DNA of 64,000 nt from Lachnospira sp. GTDB taxonomy: Bacteria > Bacillota > Clostridia > Lachnospirales > Lachnospiraceae. The position numbers and the translations under genes were made by a program. Below the pieces are notes generated by a model, which was given only the letters and a program-made list of their open reading frames with translations, made no database searches and was not told where the DNA came from. The DNA lies in assembly GCA_017621205.1 (NCBI GenBank), contig JAGATQ010000006.1, positions 62,001 through 126,000 on the forward strand, given 5' to 3'. Each line of letters starts with the position of its first letter. The stretch's first letter is position 1. This document shows, in pieces, positions 26,824-34,522 of the stretch.

Positions 26824-28457
26824 CTTTTTCTTATCCCGGGGAGGCTCCTTGCCTGAAGAATATTGATTGTAGTATTGAGGAGGGGGAGCTTATCCTTCTG
26901 CTTGGTGATTCTGGTTCTGGAAAGACCACCCTTCTCAAGCACTTAAAACCACAGTTAACGCCCTTCGGAAAAAGAGAGGGTATGATATGTTTTGATGGAA
27001 GGGAGATTTCTACAGGAACGGTAAAGCAGGGTGCGGTGGGAATTGGATATGTGTTTCAGAATCCGGCAGACCAGATTGTAACAGATAAGGTATGGCATGA
27101 GCTGGCATTTGGTTTGGAAAATCTTGGGCTTTCCCAGAGGGAAATGGAGAGAAGAATTGCAGAGGTGGTTTCTTATTTTGGTATGGAGGAATGGCTTTAT
27201 AGGGATACGAATAGTTTGTCCGGTGGACAATTACAGCAGCTTAATCTGGCAGCGGTGCTTTGTATGCAGCCACGGGTCATTTTGTTAGATGAGCCGACGA
27301 GCCAGTTAGACCCGATTGCGGCAAAGAATTTTTTGTTTCTGGTAAAGCAGCTAAAAGAAGAGCTTGGAATGACAGTGCTTCTGTCTGAACACCGCAACGA
27401 TATTGTGTATCCGATGGTGGATAAGGTGGCATATTTAAGGCAGGGGGAGCTTCTGTTTTTTGGTGATAGGAACGAGGCGGTTAGGACACTTTCTAATATT
27501 GCCCCTGCGGCATTGCCTACAGTTACAAGAATCTATGCAAATATAGAAGTGCCGCCCTATGAACGGCCTCCCTTTGATTTGGCAGGGGGAAGAAGGTGGC
27601 TTGAGGGTAAGTTAGCAGCAAGGGCAGCGGATGAAAGCGAAACTGCATTCACGACGAGGGAAACCAATATAGAAAAGGATATGAAAAAAAAGACGCTCTT
27701 AAGCAGAAGAGCGAAAACGGAAGGGATAAGAGGGGAAAGCAGGAAGCATAAGATAGCAAAAGGGGAGCTTGCCATCAGTATAAAAGAGCTTTACTTTCGC
27801 TATGAGAAGCATGGAAGAGATATTGTAAGAGAGCTTTCCCTATCCATAAAGAAGGGGGAGTGCTTTGGCATTATGGGGGGGAATGGTTCTGGAAAGTCTA
27901 CCATTTTACGCTTGCTTGCAGGCTTAGAACGGCCTTATGCTGGTAAGATTAAGCTTACGGGGAAGACTCTGTATTTAAGCCAGAATCCGCAGAACCATTT
28001 TACGAAGGAGCAGGTGGCAGAGGAATTGGCATTGGTGGATTCAGATAGGATAGAGGCGTTTGGATTGGCAGACTTGAAACAGCAGCATCCCTATGATTTG
28101 AGTGGCGGAGAGCAGCAGCGTCTGGCATTGTTAAAGGTGCTTGGGCAGGAGGGGGAACTATTGCTGCTTGATGAGCCTGCTAAGGGGCTGGATGAGAAGA
28201 ATCAAAACATGCTTGGGCAGCTTATTAGAACCATTTGCGCTTCTGGGAAAACTGTGGTGGTGGTTACGCACGATGTTTCGTTTGCAGCAAGGTATTGTGA
28301 CCGTGTGGGGATGTTGTTTGATGGGAGAGTGACAGGGACAAGTGATGTCCGGGAATTCTTTTTGCATAATCAGTTTTATACCACCATTACAAGGAGATTA
28401 ACAAAGGGACTTCTGCCTTCTAAATTGTTTCCGGAGGAGGTGAAGCTTGGTGAATAA
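26796..28457 (+). CDS. Fused energy-coupling ATPase EcfA-EcfA'
   Basis: 553 residues with two complete ABC domains in one chain. Domain 1 (about 1-235) has Walker A GDSGSGKTT, signature LSGGQLQQLNLA and Walker B VILLDEPTSQLDP. Domain 2 (about 325-535) has GGNGSGKST, LSGGEQQRLALL and LLLLDEPAKGLDEK. A poorly conserved linker of about 80 residues joins them. Most ECF modules use two separate ATPase genes, so the fusion marks a dedicated group I-like transporter in one operon. It overlaps ecfT by 28 bp and the S component by 8-11 bp. Confidence 0.92.
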   Translation: MALFTIENLTFSYPGEAPCLKNIDCSIEEGELILLLGDSGSGKTTLLKHLKPQLTPFGKREGMICFDGREISTGTVKQGAVGIGYVFQNPADQIVTDKVWHELAFGLENLGLSQREMERRIAEVVSYFGMEEWLYRDTNSLSGGQLQQLNLAAVLCMQPRVILLDEPTSQLDPIAAKNFLFLVKQLKEELGMTVLLSEHRNDIVYPMVDKVAYLRQGELLFFGDRNEAVRTLSNIAPAALPTVTRIYANIEVPPYERPPFDLAGGRRWLEGKLAARAADESETAFTTRETNIEKDMKKKTLLSRRAKTEGIRGESRKHKIAKGELAISIKELYFRYEKHGRDIVRELSLSIKKGECFGIMGGNGSGKSTILRLLAGLERPYAGKIKLTGKTLYLSQNPQNHFTKEQVAEELALVDSDRIEAFGLADLKQQHPYDLSGGEQQRLALLKVLGQEGELLLLDEPAKGLDEKNQNMLGQLIRTICASGKTVVVVTHDVSFAARYCDRVGMLFDGRVTGTSDVREFFLHNQFYTTITRRLTKGLLPSKLFPEEVKLGE

Positions 28458-29085
28458 ATCATACTATTTTGCAGCACTTGTGATAATTGCCTTTGCTGCA
28501 CTTCCTCTGTTTATCCGATGGGAGCGGGGAAATGGAAGACGTGGGAGGGAGCTGGCTGTTCTGGCGGTAATGACAGCGATTGCGGTCGGGACAAGGGGAT
28601 TGTTTTACATGCTTCCGGAGGTTAAGCCGATGGCAGCGGTTGTGGTGATAACGGCTGCCGCCTATGGTGCGGAGGCTGGTTTTATGACAGGGGTTATCAG
28701 TGCATTTATTTCTAATTTTTTCTTTGGGCAGGGACCATGGACGCCGTGGCAGATGCTTGCCCTGGGACTGGTGGGACTTTTATCAGGCATATTGTTTTCC
28801 AGAAAAAAAATAGAAAAAAGAGGGCAGCTTCTTGGCTTGGCTATTTGTGGCGGGCTTGGTGTAACGATTATCTATGGGGTGATAATGGATACCTCTTCTG
28901 TACTGCTGGCAACGAATACCGTATCCTTTTCGATGCTTTTTGCAGCTTACGGTGCAGGCTTTACGTTTAATCTGATACATGGTGTGTCCACCGTTCTTTT
29001 TATTGTTGTTCTTGCAAAGCCTATTTTAAATAAGCTATATCGGATGAAGAAAAAATATGGTGTGTTCCGGGGGCATGCTGTTTAG
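28450..29085 (+). CDS. ECF transporter substrate-binding (S) component, probable cobalamin type
   Basis: About 211 residues with six membrane segments. The family's alanine-rich first helix AVLAVMTAIAVGTRGLFYMLP carries small-residue packing motifs, and FFFGQGPWTPWQMLALGLVGLLSG is typical of S proteins of the CbrT/cobalamin-linked type. Position last in a cobalamin-riboswitch operon with its own T and A components supports B12 or a corrinoid precursor as substrate. GTG 28450 or TTG 28447 is the start; GGAGGTG lies at 28435. Substrate is inferred, not read. Confidence 0.82.
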   Translation: MNKSYYFAALVIIAFAALPLFIRWERGNGRRGRELAVLAVMTAIAVGTRGLFYMLPEVKPMAAVVVITAAAYGAEAGFMTGVISAFISNFFFGQGPWTPWQMLALGLVGLLSGILFSRKKIEKRGQLLGLAICGGLGVTIIYGVIMDTSSVLLATNTVSFSMLFAAYGAGFTFNLIHGVSTVLFIVVLAKPILNKLYRMKKKYGVFRGHAV

Positions 29086-29111
29086 GGTAATGTGGCTTTT
29101 TTATGGCAGGT

Positions 29112-29136
29112 GCATCATTTTTTCAAGGAAAATGAT
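29112..29136 (+). terminator. Hairpin after the cobalamin operon
   Basis: CATCATTTT-TTCAAGG-AAAATGATG, with a T-run only 12 nt later (TTGTTTTTTG). Possible weak terminator. Confidence 0.45.
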
Positions 29137-29145
29137 GGAATGGGG

Positions 29146-29175
29146 TTGTTTTTTGTCGGGGTAGAGTGGTATAAT
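29146..29175 (+). promoter_or_regulatory. Promoter of the minimal Suf operon
   Basis: TTGTTT (29146-29151), an 18-bp spacer, and TATAAT (29170-29175) preceded by GTGG. Start near 29182. Confidence 0.6.
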
Positions 29176-29181
29176 CAGAGT

Positions 29182-29262
29182 GCATTTCCTACTGAATAAC
29201 TATGATTCCTGTGGGAAACGGGTTATAGAGCCGTACCTGCAAGGATAGGAATACTGATTGAA
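29182..29262 (+). ncRNA. Compact structured leader of the minimal Suf operon
   Basis: Starting almost at the predicted +1, TTCCTA (29186-29191) pairs with TAGGAA (29246-29251) to close a junction. Inside are ATAAC/GTTAT with an inner TTCC-TGTG-GGAA hairpin, and a small CCT/AGG stem. The fold ends just before the ribosome site. It does not match a riboswitch class I recognise; it may simply be a structured leader. Confidence 0.4.
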
Positions 29263-29281
29263 ATAGATGGAGGTTACGATT

Positions 29282-30001
29282 TTGCTGGAATTAAAGGATG
29301 TCTGCTATGCAGTAGAGGATAAAGAGATTGTAAAGAATGTGAATCTGGTAATAGAGGATCACTTTGTCGTGATTACCGGACCGAACGGAAGCGGAAAGTC
29401 AACGCTTGCGAAGCTGATTGCCGGTATTATAGAACCGACCAGCGGAACGATATTGCTGGATGGAGAGGATATTACCGGTCTCAATATTACAGAGCGTGCA
29501 AAGAAGGGTATTAGCTATGCTTTTCAGCAGCCGGTACGGTTTAAAGGACTTACTGTCCGGGATTTAATGGGGCTGGCAGCAGGAAAGGATGCAAGCTTTT
29601 CAGAGCTGTGTGATATTTTATCAGAGGTTGGCTTATGTGCCAAGGAATATATTAACCGTGGCTTAGACGGAAGCCTGTCCGGAGGCGAGTTGAAGCGGAT
29701 TGAGATTGCCATGATACTTGCGAGAAATTCTAAGTTAAGTATTTTTGATGAACCGGAGGCGGGAATTGATTTATGGAGCTTTTCTAAATTGATTCGGGTA
29801 TTTGAGAAAATGGTTTCTAAGAGTGATGGTAATATTTTAATTATCAGTCATCAGGAGCGGATTTTAGATATTGCAGATAAAATTATTTACCTGAAGGATG
29901 GAGAGGTAGAACGGTATGCCAAAAAGGATGAGATTTTACCGGATATTTTAAACAGTGCTGTTAATGGAACCTGCCGGGTTTTAGTCGACAAGCTGGATTA
30001 A
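29282..30001 (+). CDS. sufC: SufC-type ATPase of a minimal iron-sulfur assembly system
   Basis: 239 residues, a soluble ABC ATPase. It has Walker A GPNGSGKST, a Q-loop AFQQPVRFKG, signature LSGGELKRIEIA, and Walker B LSIFDEPEAGIDLWSF, the last strongly SufC-like. It partners SufB to build Fe-S clusters in the cytoplasm. I take TTG 29282 as the start because GGAGG lies 9 bp upstream; the ATG at 29267 overlaps that ribosome site. Followed directly by a SufB-like gene and no sufD, sufS or sufU, it fits the minimal two-gene SmsCB-type system of anaerobes. Confidence 0.88.
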   Translation: MLELKDVCYAVEDKEIVKNVNLVIEDHFVVITGPNGSGKSTLAKLIAGIIEPTSGTILLDGEDITGLNITERAKKGISYAFQQPVRFKGLTVRDLMGLAAGKDASFSELCDILSEVGLCAKEYINRGLDGSLSGGELKRIEIAMILARNSKLSIFDEPEAGIDLWSFSKLIRVFEKMVSKSDGNILIISHQERILDIADKIIYLKDGEVERYAKKDEILPDILNSAVNGTCRVLVDKLD

Positions 30002-30026
30002 TTGGGATGAAGGTTTAGGAGGATAG

Positions 30027-30947
30027 ATGATGGATGCAATTGAAAAGAATATGTTAAAGGAAGTGGCAGACCTTGATTCCCTGCCAACCGGAGCCTATAA
30101 CATTCGGGCAAACGGAGTGAGTGCGGGGAGGAATAGTACTGCTAATATTGATATTATTACTAAGGAGGACAAGCCGGGGATTGATATAAGAATTAAGCCG
30201 GGGACAAAGAAGGAGAGTGTGCATATTCCGGTAGTTATTTCGGCTACGGGATTAAAGGAGTCAGTTTATAATGATTTTTATATTGGTGAGGACTGTGATG
30301 TGGTGATTGTGGCTGGCTGCGGAATTCATAATTGCGGTGGACAGGATAGCAGGCATGATGGTATTCACACCTTTTATGTAGGCAAAAATGCGAAGGTAAG
30401 GTATATCGAGAAGCATTATGGTGAAGGAGACGGGGAGGGAAAGCGTCTCATGAACCCGCAGACAGTAGTACATCTTGAGGAGGGAGCGCAAATGATTATG
30501 GAAACAGCGCAGATATCCGGCATAGATGATACACTAAGACAAACGACTGCCGACCTGGCAGCAGGGGCTAGTCTTGATATTCGGGAAAGTATTATGACAA
30601 CGGGAACCCAGAATTCTGTTTCCGAGTTCTGTGCTGATTTGAATGGGGAGAATTGCAGCTGCAATATTGTAAGCCGGACAGTGGCACGGGATAACAGTAC
30701 CCAGCACTATACCAGCCGTTTAAATGGTAATAATATCTGTGCTGGACACACAGAGTGCGACTCTATTATTATGAATCAGGCACAGGTGCTGGCAACACCG
30801 GAGCTAAAGGCAAGCAGTACGGAGGCGAGTCTGATTCATGAGGCAGCGATTGGTAAGATTGCGGGAGAACAGCTTATTAAGCTGATGACCTTAGGGCTGA
30901 CAGAGGAGGAAGCAGAGGAGCAGATTATATCGGGGTTCCTTAAATAA
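30027..30947 (+). CDS. sufB: SufB-like scaffold protein of a minimal iron-sulfur assembly system
   Basis: 306 residues, against about 465 for classical SufB. The right-handed beta-helix core (about 75-260, e.g. NDFYIGEDCDVVIVAGCGIH, VHLEEGAQMIMETAQISG) and the C-terminal helical part (SSTEASLIHEAAIGKIAGEQ, LIKLMTLGLTEEEAEEQIISGFL) match the SufBD family. Several cysteines (AGCGIHNCGG, NCSCN) could bind clusters. It lacks the SufB N-terminal region, as in the short form paired with SufC in anaerobes. The ATG follows AGGAGGATAG. Confidence 0.87.
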   Translation: MMDAIEKNMLKEVADLDSLPTGAYNIRANGVSAGRNSTANIDIITKEDKPGIDIRIKPGTKKESVHIPVVISATGLKESVYNDFYIGEDCDVVIVAGCGIHNCGGQDSRHDGIHTFYVGKNAKVRYIEKHYGEGDGEGKRLMNPQTVVHLEEGAQMIMETAQISGIDDTLRQTTADLAAGASLDIRESIMTTGTQNSVSEFCADLNGENCSCNIVSRTVARDNSTQHYTSRLNGNNICAGHTECDSIIMNQAQVLATPELKASSTEASLIHEAAIGKIAGEQLIKLMTLGLTEEEAEEQIISGFLK

Positions 30948-30967
30948 AAATTTATATATATCATACG

Positions 30968-31200
30968 GCATAAAACCGAAATATACTATGAATTTGTTCC
31001 GTTGTACGGGGATAAGTATTTCTAAGATATTCCCATATAGGAAGCTTCTTTTGACGCAACCGACGCCAATTCGCCATCCATGGCTCAGTGGCGTCTTTTC
31101 GGAACATCCAGTCCCGAAATTGCTGTCGTTTAATGGGAATATCAAGAAATTCTAATCCCCTTCCAAAGTCGCAAATCCATAGTGCATTCCGGTTTTATGC
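30968..31200. repeat. Large palindromic element, type A arms (copy 3)
   Basis: Ends GCATAAAACCG... (30968-30990) and ...CGGTTTTATGC (31178-31200), 233 bp. The interior matches copy 1 almost throughout (GACGCAACCGACGCCAA, CCATGGCTCAGTGGCGTC). Some arm positions differ from copy 1 on both sides so that pairing is mostly kept. Confidence 0.85.
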
Positions 31201-31230
31201 CTCTTCAAATGTAATATAATTTTTAAAAAA

Positions 31231-31335
31231 AGAACCTAAAGAAGTAGTCATGTAAGGTTAAAAAAATGCCCCAAAGGAATAGTCATATAAGGTTAAAAGA
31301 TGCCTCCAAGATGTAGTCATACAATGTTTAATTAA
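31231..31335 (+). repeat. Three degenerate tandem repeats, period 34-35 bp
   Basis: TAGTCAT recurs at 31245, 31280 and 31314, each followed by an ATAAGGTTAAAA-like string and preceded by an A/C-rich CCAAAG/CCTAAAG string. They lie between the two palindromic elements. No coding potential seen. Confidence 0.5.
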
Positions 31336-31373
31336 TATTGGAGTGGTTTGGGTTTATTTTTAACTTTGGAGAG

Positions 31374-31608
31374 ACATGGAAGGGGGATACACTCTATTAT
31401 TTGTGACTTTGGTAGGGAATTAGTATTTCTTGATATTCCCTTCTGATAGCCAGCAATTTCGGGACCGGATGTCCCGAAAAGACACACTTGAGCCATGGAT
31501 GGCGAATGTGCGTCGGTTGCGGCAGCATATTCTATCTTCCGGGAATATCATAGAAATTCTTATTCCCGGACAACGGAACAAATAATAGAGTGTATCCCTC
31601 TTCCATGT
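31374..31608. repeat. Large palindromic element, type B arms (copy 4)
   Basis: Near-perfect 30-bp arms (31374-31403 and 31579-31608; ACATGGAAGGGGGATACACT...). 235 bp long, interior in reverse orientation to copy 3 and matching copy 2 without its nested insert. Confidence 0.85.
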
Positions 31609-31657
31609 CGTATTAATTTAAAATGACTGCATGCCATATTAATTTGAAATGGCTTAG

Positions 31658-31686
31658 TTGTATTCAATGGAAAAGAATGCTATAAT
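31658..31686 (+). promoter_or_regulatory. Promoter of the SUKH-domain gene
   Basis: TTGTAT (31658-31663), a 17-bp spacer, TATAAT (31681-31686). Confidence 0.6.
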
Positions 31687-31769
31687 ATAAAACTTGAGGA
31701 AGGGTTTGAAAACTGGGATATAGTGAAGGATAGCTGTGACGATAATTATTATAAAATGGAGGATGAATT

Positions 31770-32270
31770 GTGAATGCTTTAAAGAAAGAATTTGATGAAA
31801 TCGTTAAGCTGTGTGAGGAAAAAGTAGAGGAATATGGTGAACGTGCGTCATATTTTATGGAGCCAGCATCGGAAGAGGAAATATTAGAGTGGGAAAGAAA
31901 AACAGGGATTCGAATTCCAGAAGATTATAGACAATGGTTGAAATTAACAGCAAATTGTCAAATGTGTTCAACTATTGCTTCACTTGTTTTTCCGGAATTA
32001 GAACAACCAGACTATATTCCAGAAGATTATGTTTTGATTGGTTATGTGGTGGGTGATGGAGAAGTTTTATGTTTCTCAAAAACATTAGGAAAGTATATAA
32101 GATTTTTTGAGGGTAAGGTTAATAAAGAATATAATGATATTATAGAGTTTTTGAAGGACATAGAAAGCAATATAAAAGGTGAAGTTCCTAAAATCAAATT
32201 TTCGGATGATGATATTAAAGAGATGCTGGCAGAATTAGAGGATATGAGAAAGAAGGGATTAAATAAATGA
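31770..32270 (+). CDS. SMI1/KNR4 (SUKH) family protein, orphan immunity protein candidate
   Basis: 166 residues. The SUKH hallmark is clear: PASEEEILEWERKTGIRIPEDYRQWLK region (32-57), with the Trp/Ile/Pro/Tyr pattern, then a beta-rich middle (DYVLIGYVVGDGEVLCFS) and IRFFEGKVN. In bacteria SUKH proteins commonly neutralise nuclease or deaminase toxins delivered by contact-dependent or polymorphic-toxin systems. No toxin gene is adjacent, so this may be an orphan immunity gene. The start is GTG 31770 after TGGAGGA. It is rather A/T-rich compared with its neighbours and sits beside repeats, which fits horizontal gain. Confidence 0.8.
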   Translation: MNALKKEFDEIVKLCEEKVEEYGERASYFMEPASEEEILEWERKTGIRIPEDYRQWLKLTANCQMCSTIASLVFPELEQPDYIPEDYVLIGYVVGDGEVLCFSKTLGKYIRFFEGKVNKEYNDIIEFLKDIESNIKGEVPKIKFSDDDIKEMLAELEDMRKKGLNK

Positions 32271-32323
32271 AGCATATGAACGCCATCATATTTAAGCTTA
32301 ACTGTTATGTCGAGAAAAATTGA

Positions 32324-32464
32324 TTTCATACATCGGGTGTCATTTATTATGATTTTGAAAGTTGTGAATACCTGACTGCATTATGCAGAGGAGAGATTTT
32401 AAGAAGTTCAGTTAAGGTACATGGCTTTGGTGAGAAAGAGTATCTTGATGAAATTAAAAAGTAA
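32324..32464 (+). pseudogene. Possible 3' remnant of a gene
   Basis: The frame between stops at 32321 and 32462 reads protein-like at its end (SGVIYYDFESCEYL, LRSSVKVHGFGEKEYLDEIKK) but has no start codon or ribosome site. It may be the tail of a deleted gene that stood next to the SUKH gene. I cannot name the family. Confidence 0.3.
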
Positions 32465-32480
32465 AATGGAGGATGAAAAG

Positions 32481-33083
32481 ATGTATATTACCTGTTTGGA
32501 TTTAGAGGGTGTATTAGTACCGGAAATTTGGATTGCATTTGCTGAGGAGACCGGAATTGAGGAGTTAAAAAAGACGACGAGAGACGAACCAGATTATGAT
32601 AAGCTGATGAACTACCGCATTGGTATATTAAAGGAGCATGGTCTTGGTTTAAAGGAGATTCAGGACACCATTGCAAAGATTGACCCGCTTCCGGGGGCAA
32701 AAGAGTTTTTGGATAAGCTTCGTGAGCTCGGACAGGTGATTATCATTAGTGATACCTTCACCCAGTTTGCTAAGCCGTTGATGCGGAAGCTTTCATGGCC
32801 TACGATTATGTGTAATGAGCTGATAGTTGCGGATAATGGAGAGATAACCGGATTCCAGATGCGCTGTGATAAATCGAAGCTTACCACTGTTCGTGCATTG
32901 CAATCCATTGGTTATGAAACCATTGCAAGTGGAGACAGCCACAATGACCTTGCGATGATTCAGGCAAGTAAGGCAGGTTTTCTGTTCCGAAGTACCGAGC
33001 AGATTAAGGCGGATTATCCTGAGTTGCCTGCGTATGAGGAGTATGATGAACTTTATGCTGCAATTAAGAATGCAATGCAGTAG
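32481..33083 (+). CDS. thrH: Bifunctional phosphoserine phosphatase / homoserine phosphotransferase
   Basis: 200 residues, HAD superfamily. Nucleophile motif CLDLEGVLVPEIW (residues 4-16), motif II in IISDTFTQF, motif III lysine in RCDKSKLT and motif IV GDSHNDLAMI are all present. The sequence follows ThrH of Pseudomonas closely (WIAFAEETGIEELKKTTRDEPDYDKLM). ThrH can dephosphorylate phosphoserine and move a phosphate to homoserine, linking serine and threonine synthesis. I start at ATG 32481 behind ATGGAGGATG; an earlier ATG at 32421 adds 20 unlikely residues. Confidence 0.9.
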   Translation: MYITCLDLEGVLVPEIWIAFAEETGIEELKKTTRDEPDYDKLMNYRIGILKEHGLGLKEIQDTIAKIDPLPGAKEFLDKLRELGQVIIISDTFTQFAKPLMRKLSWPTIMCNELIVADNGEITGFQMRCDKSKLTTVRALQSIGYETIASGDSHNDLAMIQASKAGFLFRSTEQIKADYPELPAYEEYDELYAAIKNAMQ

Positions 33084-33101
33084 ATAGTAGAATGATTACT
33101 T

Positions 33102-33176
33102 CCCCCTTGATTATATGCAGAATTTAACATATACTGGTTTTATGATAAATTCTGGATATTGTTAAGGGGGTTTTTT
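33102..33176 (+). promoter_or_regulatory. Hairpin with U-run overlapping the MATE ribosome site
   Basis: CCCCCTT (33102-33108) pairs with AAGGGGG (33164-33170), followed at once by TTTTTT. An inner stem AGAATTTA/TAAATTCT fills the loop. The 3' arm is also the only plausible Shine-Dalgarno for the MATE gene two bases on. It can act as terminator of thrH and as a gate on the MATE gene. Confidence 0.55.
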
Positions 33177-33177
33177 G

Positions 33178-34506
33178 ATGTCGGTCAGTTTGTCGGAGCA
33201 TTTTACTTATAAAAGGCTGCTTCGTTTTGTATTTCCGTGTATTATTATGATGATTGTGACATCCATTTATAGTATTGTGGATGGTTTTTTTGTGTCCAAT
33301 TGTGTGGGAAAGAATGCGTTTGCCGCAGTGAACTTGATTATGCCTGTGCTGATGGCATTGAGTGCATTTGGTTTTATGATTGGGACAGGCGGTAGTGCCT
33401 TGGTGGCATTTACCCTTGGAGAAGGAAAAAAAGAGAAAGCCAATGAGATATTCTCTATGCTGATACTTTCGGAGTTTTTATTTGGTATGCTGGTTACCGT
33501 TGTGGGATTTATTTTTATGCCACAGATTGCCAGAGCATTGGGAGCGAGTTCCCTGATTATAGAGGACTGTGTCCGTTATGGAAGAATTGGAATTTTAACG
33601 ATTGCTTTTTTTATGATGCAAAATAGCTTTCAAAGCTTTCTCGTCACCGCAGAGCAGGCAAAAATGGGATTAATAGTATCCATTGCCTGTGGTCTGACCA
33701 ATATGACACTGGATTTCCTGCTTGTGTATGTCTGGCCCCTCGGAGTGACAGGGGCAGCATTGGCAACTGGTATCAGTGAATTGATTGGTGCCTTTATTCC
33801 ACTAATCTATTTTATGAGAAAAAATAAGAGCCGTCTTAGGCTGGTAAGACCAAGGTTTGATGCCAGGGCATTGCGGCGTGCCTGTAGTAATGGTGCTTCA
33901 GAGATGCTTACGAATCTTTCGGCATCGATTATCGGAATGCTCTATAATATGCAGCTGTTAAAGCTGGCGGCGGAAAACGGAGTAGCAGCATACGGTGTTA
34001 TTATGTATATATCATTTATTTTTATGGCGATTTATTTCGGTTATTCTGTGGGGGTGAATCCGGTGATTGGCTATCATTATGGTGCAGGCAACCAAAAGGA
34101 ACTGAAAAATATTTTGAAAAAGAGCCTTGTTCTTACATCCATTGCGGCGGTTGTTATGACGTCAGCGGCTCAGCTTTTAGCTCCCTCGCTGGCAACACTG
34201 TTTGTTGGTTATGATAAGATATTACATGATATGACAGTTAATGGATTGCGGTTGTATAGCCTTGTATTTTTACTATGTGGCTTTAATATTTTTGGCTCTG
34301 CATTTTTTACCGGATTAAACAATGGTAAGATATCTGCAATTATTTCGTTTCTTCGTACATTAGTTATTCAGATTGCATGTATCTTTATACTTCCGGTCTT
34401 TTTAGGCTTGAACGGTATCTGGTTGTCAGTATCGGTTGCAGAGGGATTAACATTGTTTGTGACAGCTTCGCTGTTGGTTGTATACCGAAAACGTTATGGA
34501 TATTAG
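33178..34506 (+). CDS. MATE family efflux transporter
   Basis: 442 residues, twelve predicted membrane segments in two six-helix halves, the usual MATE size. The N-terminal half begins YKRLLRFVFPCIIMMIVTSIYSIVDGFFVSN, the usual clostridial (DinF/NorM-related) entry with a Val-Asp-Gly-Phe-Phe-Val motif. It exports cationic compounds using a Na+ or H+ gradient; substrate unknown. The start is ATG 33178. The ribosome site lies in a terminator-like hairpin. The reductase gene downstream starts 17 bp after its stop. Confidence 0.9.
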   Translation: MSVSLSEHFTYKRLLRFVFPCIIMMIVTSIYSIVDGFFVSNCVGKNAFAAVNLIMPVLMALSAFGFMIGTGGSALVAFTLGEGKKEKANEIFSMLILSEFLFGMLVTVVGFIFMPQIARALGASSLIIEDCVRYGRIGILTIAFFMMQNSFQSFLVTAEQAKMGLIVSIACGLTNMTLDFLLVYVWPLGVTGAALATGISELIGAFIPLIYFMRKNKSRLRLVRPRFDARALRRACSNGASEMLTNLSASIIGMLYNMQLLKLAAENGVAAYGVIMYISFIFMAIYFGYSVGVNPVIGYHYGAGNQKELKNILKKSLVLTSIAAVVMTSAAQLLAPSLATLFVGYDKILHDMTVNGLRLYSLVFLLCGFNIFGSAFFTGLNNGKISAIISFLRTLVIQIACIFILPVFLGLNGIWLSVSVAEGLTLFVTASLLVVYRKRYGY

Positions 34507-34522
34507 AAGGAGGGAGATAGCG

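Noticed and set aside
29182-29262. Assigning the Suf leader to a known riboswitch class
   Set aside because: I compared it with remembered cores (fluoride, THF, SAM, preQ1, guanidine) and none fits.
32324-32464. Extension or frameshifted tail of the SUKH gene
   Set aside because: The SUKH protein is full length, and the later frame has no resemblance to a SUKH end.
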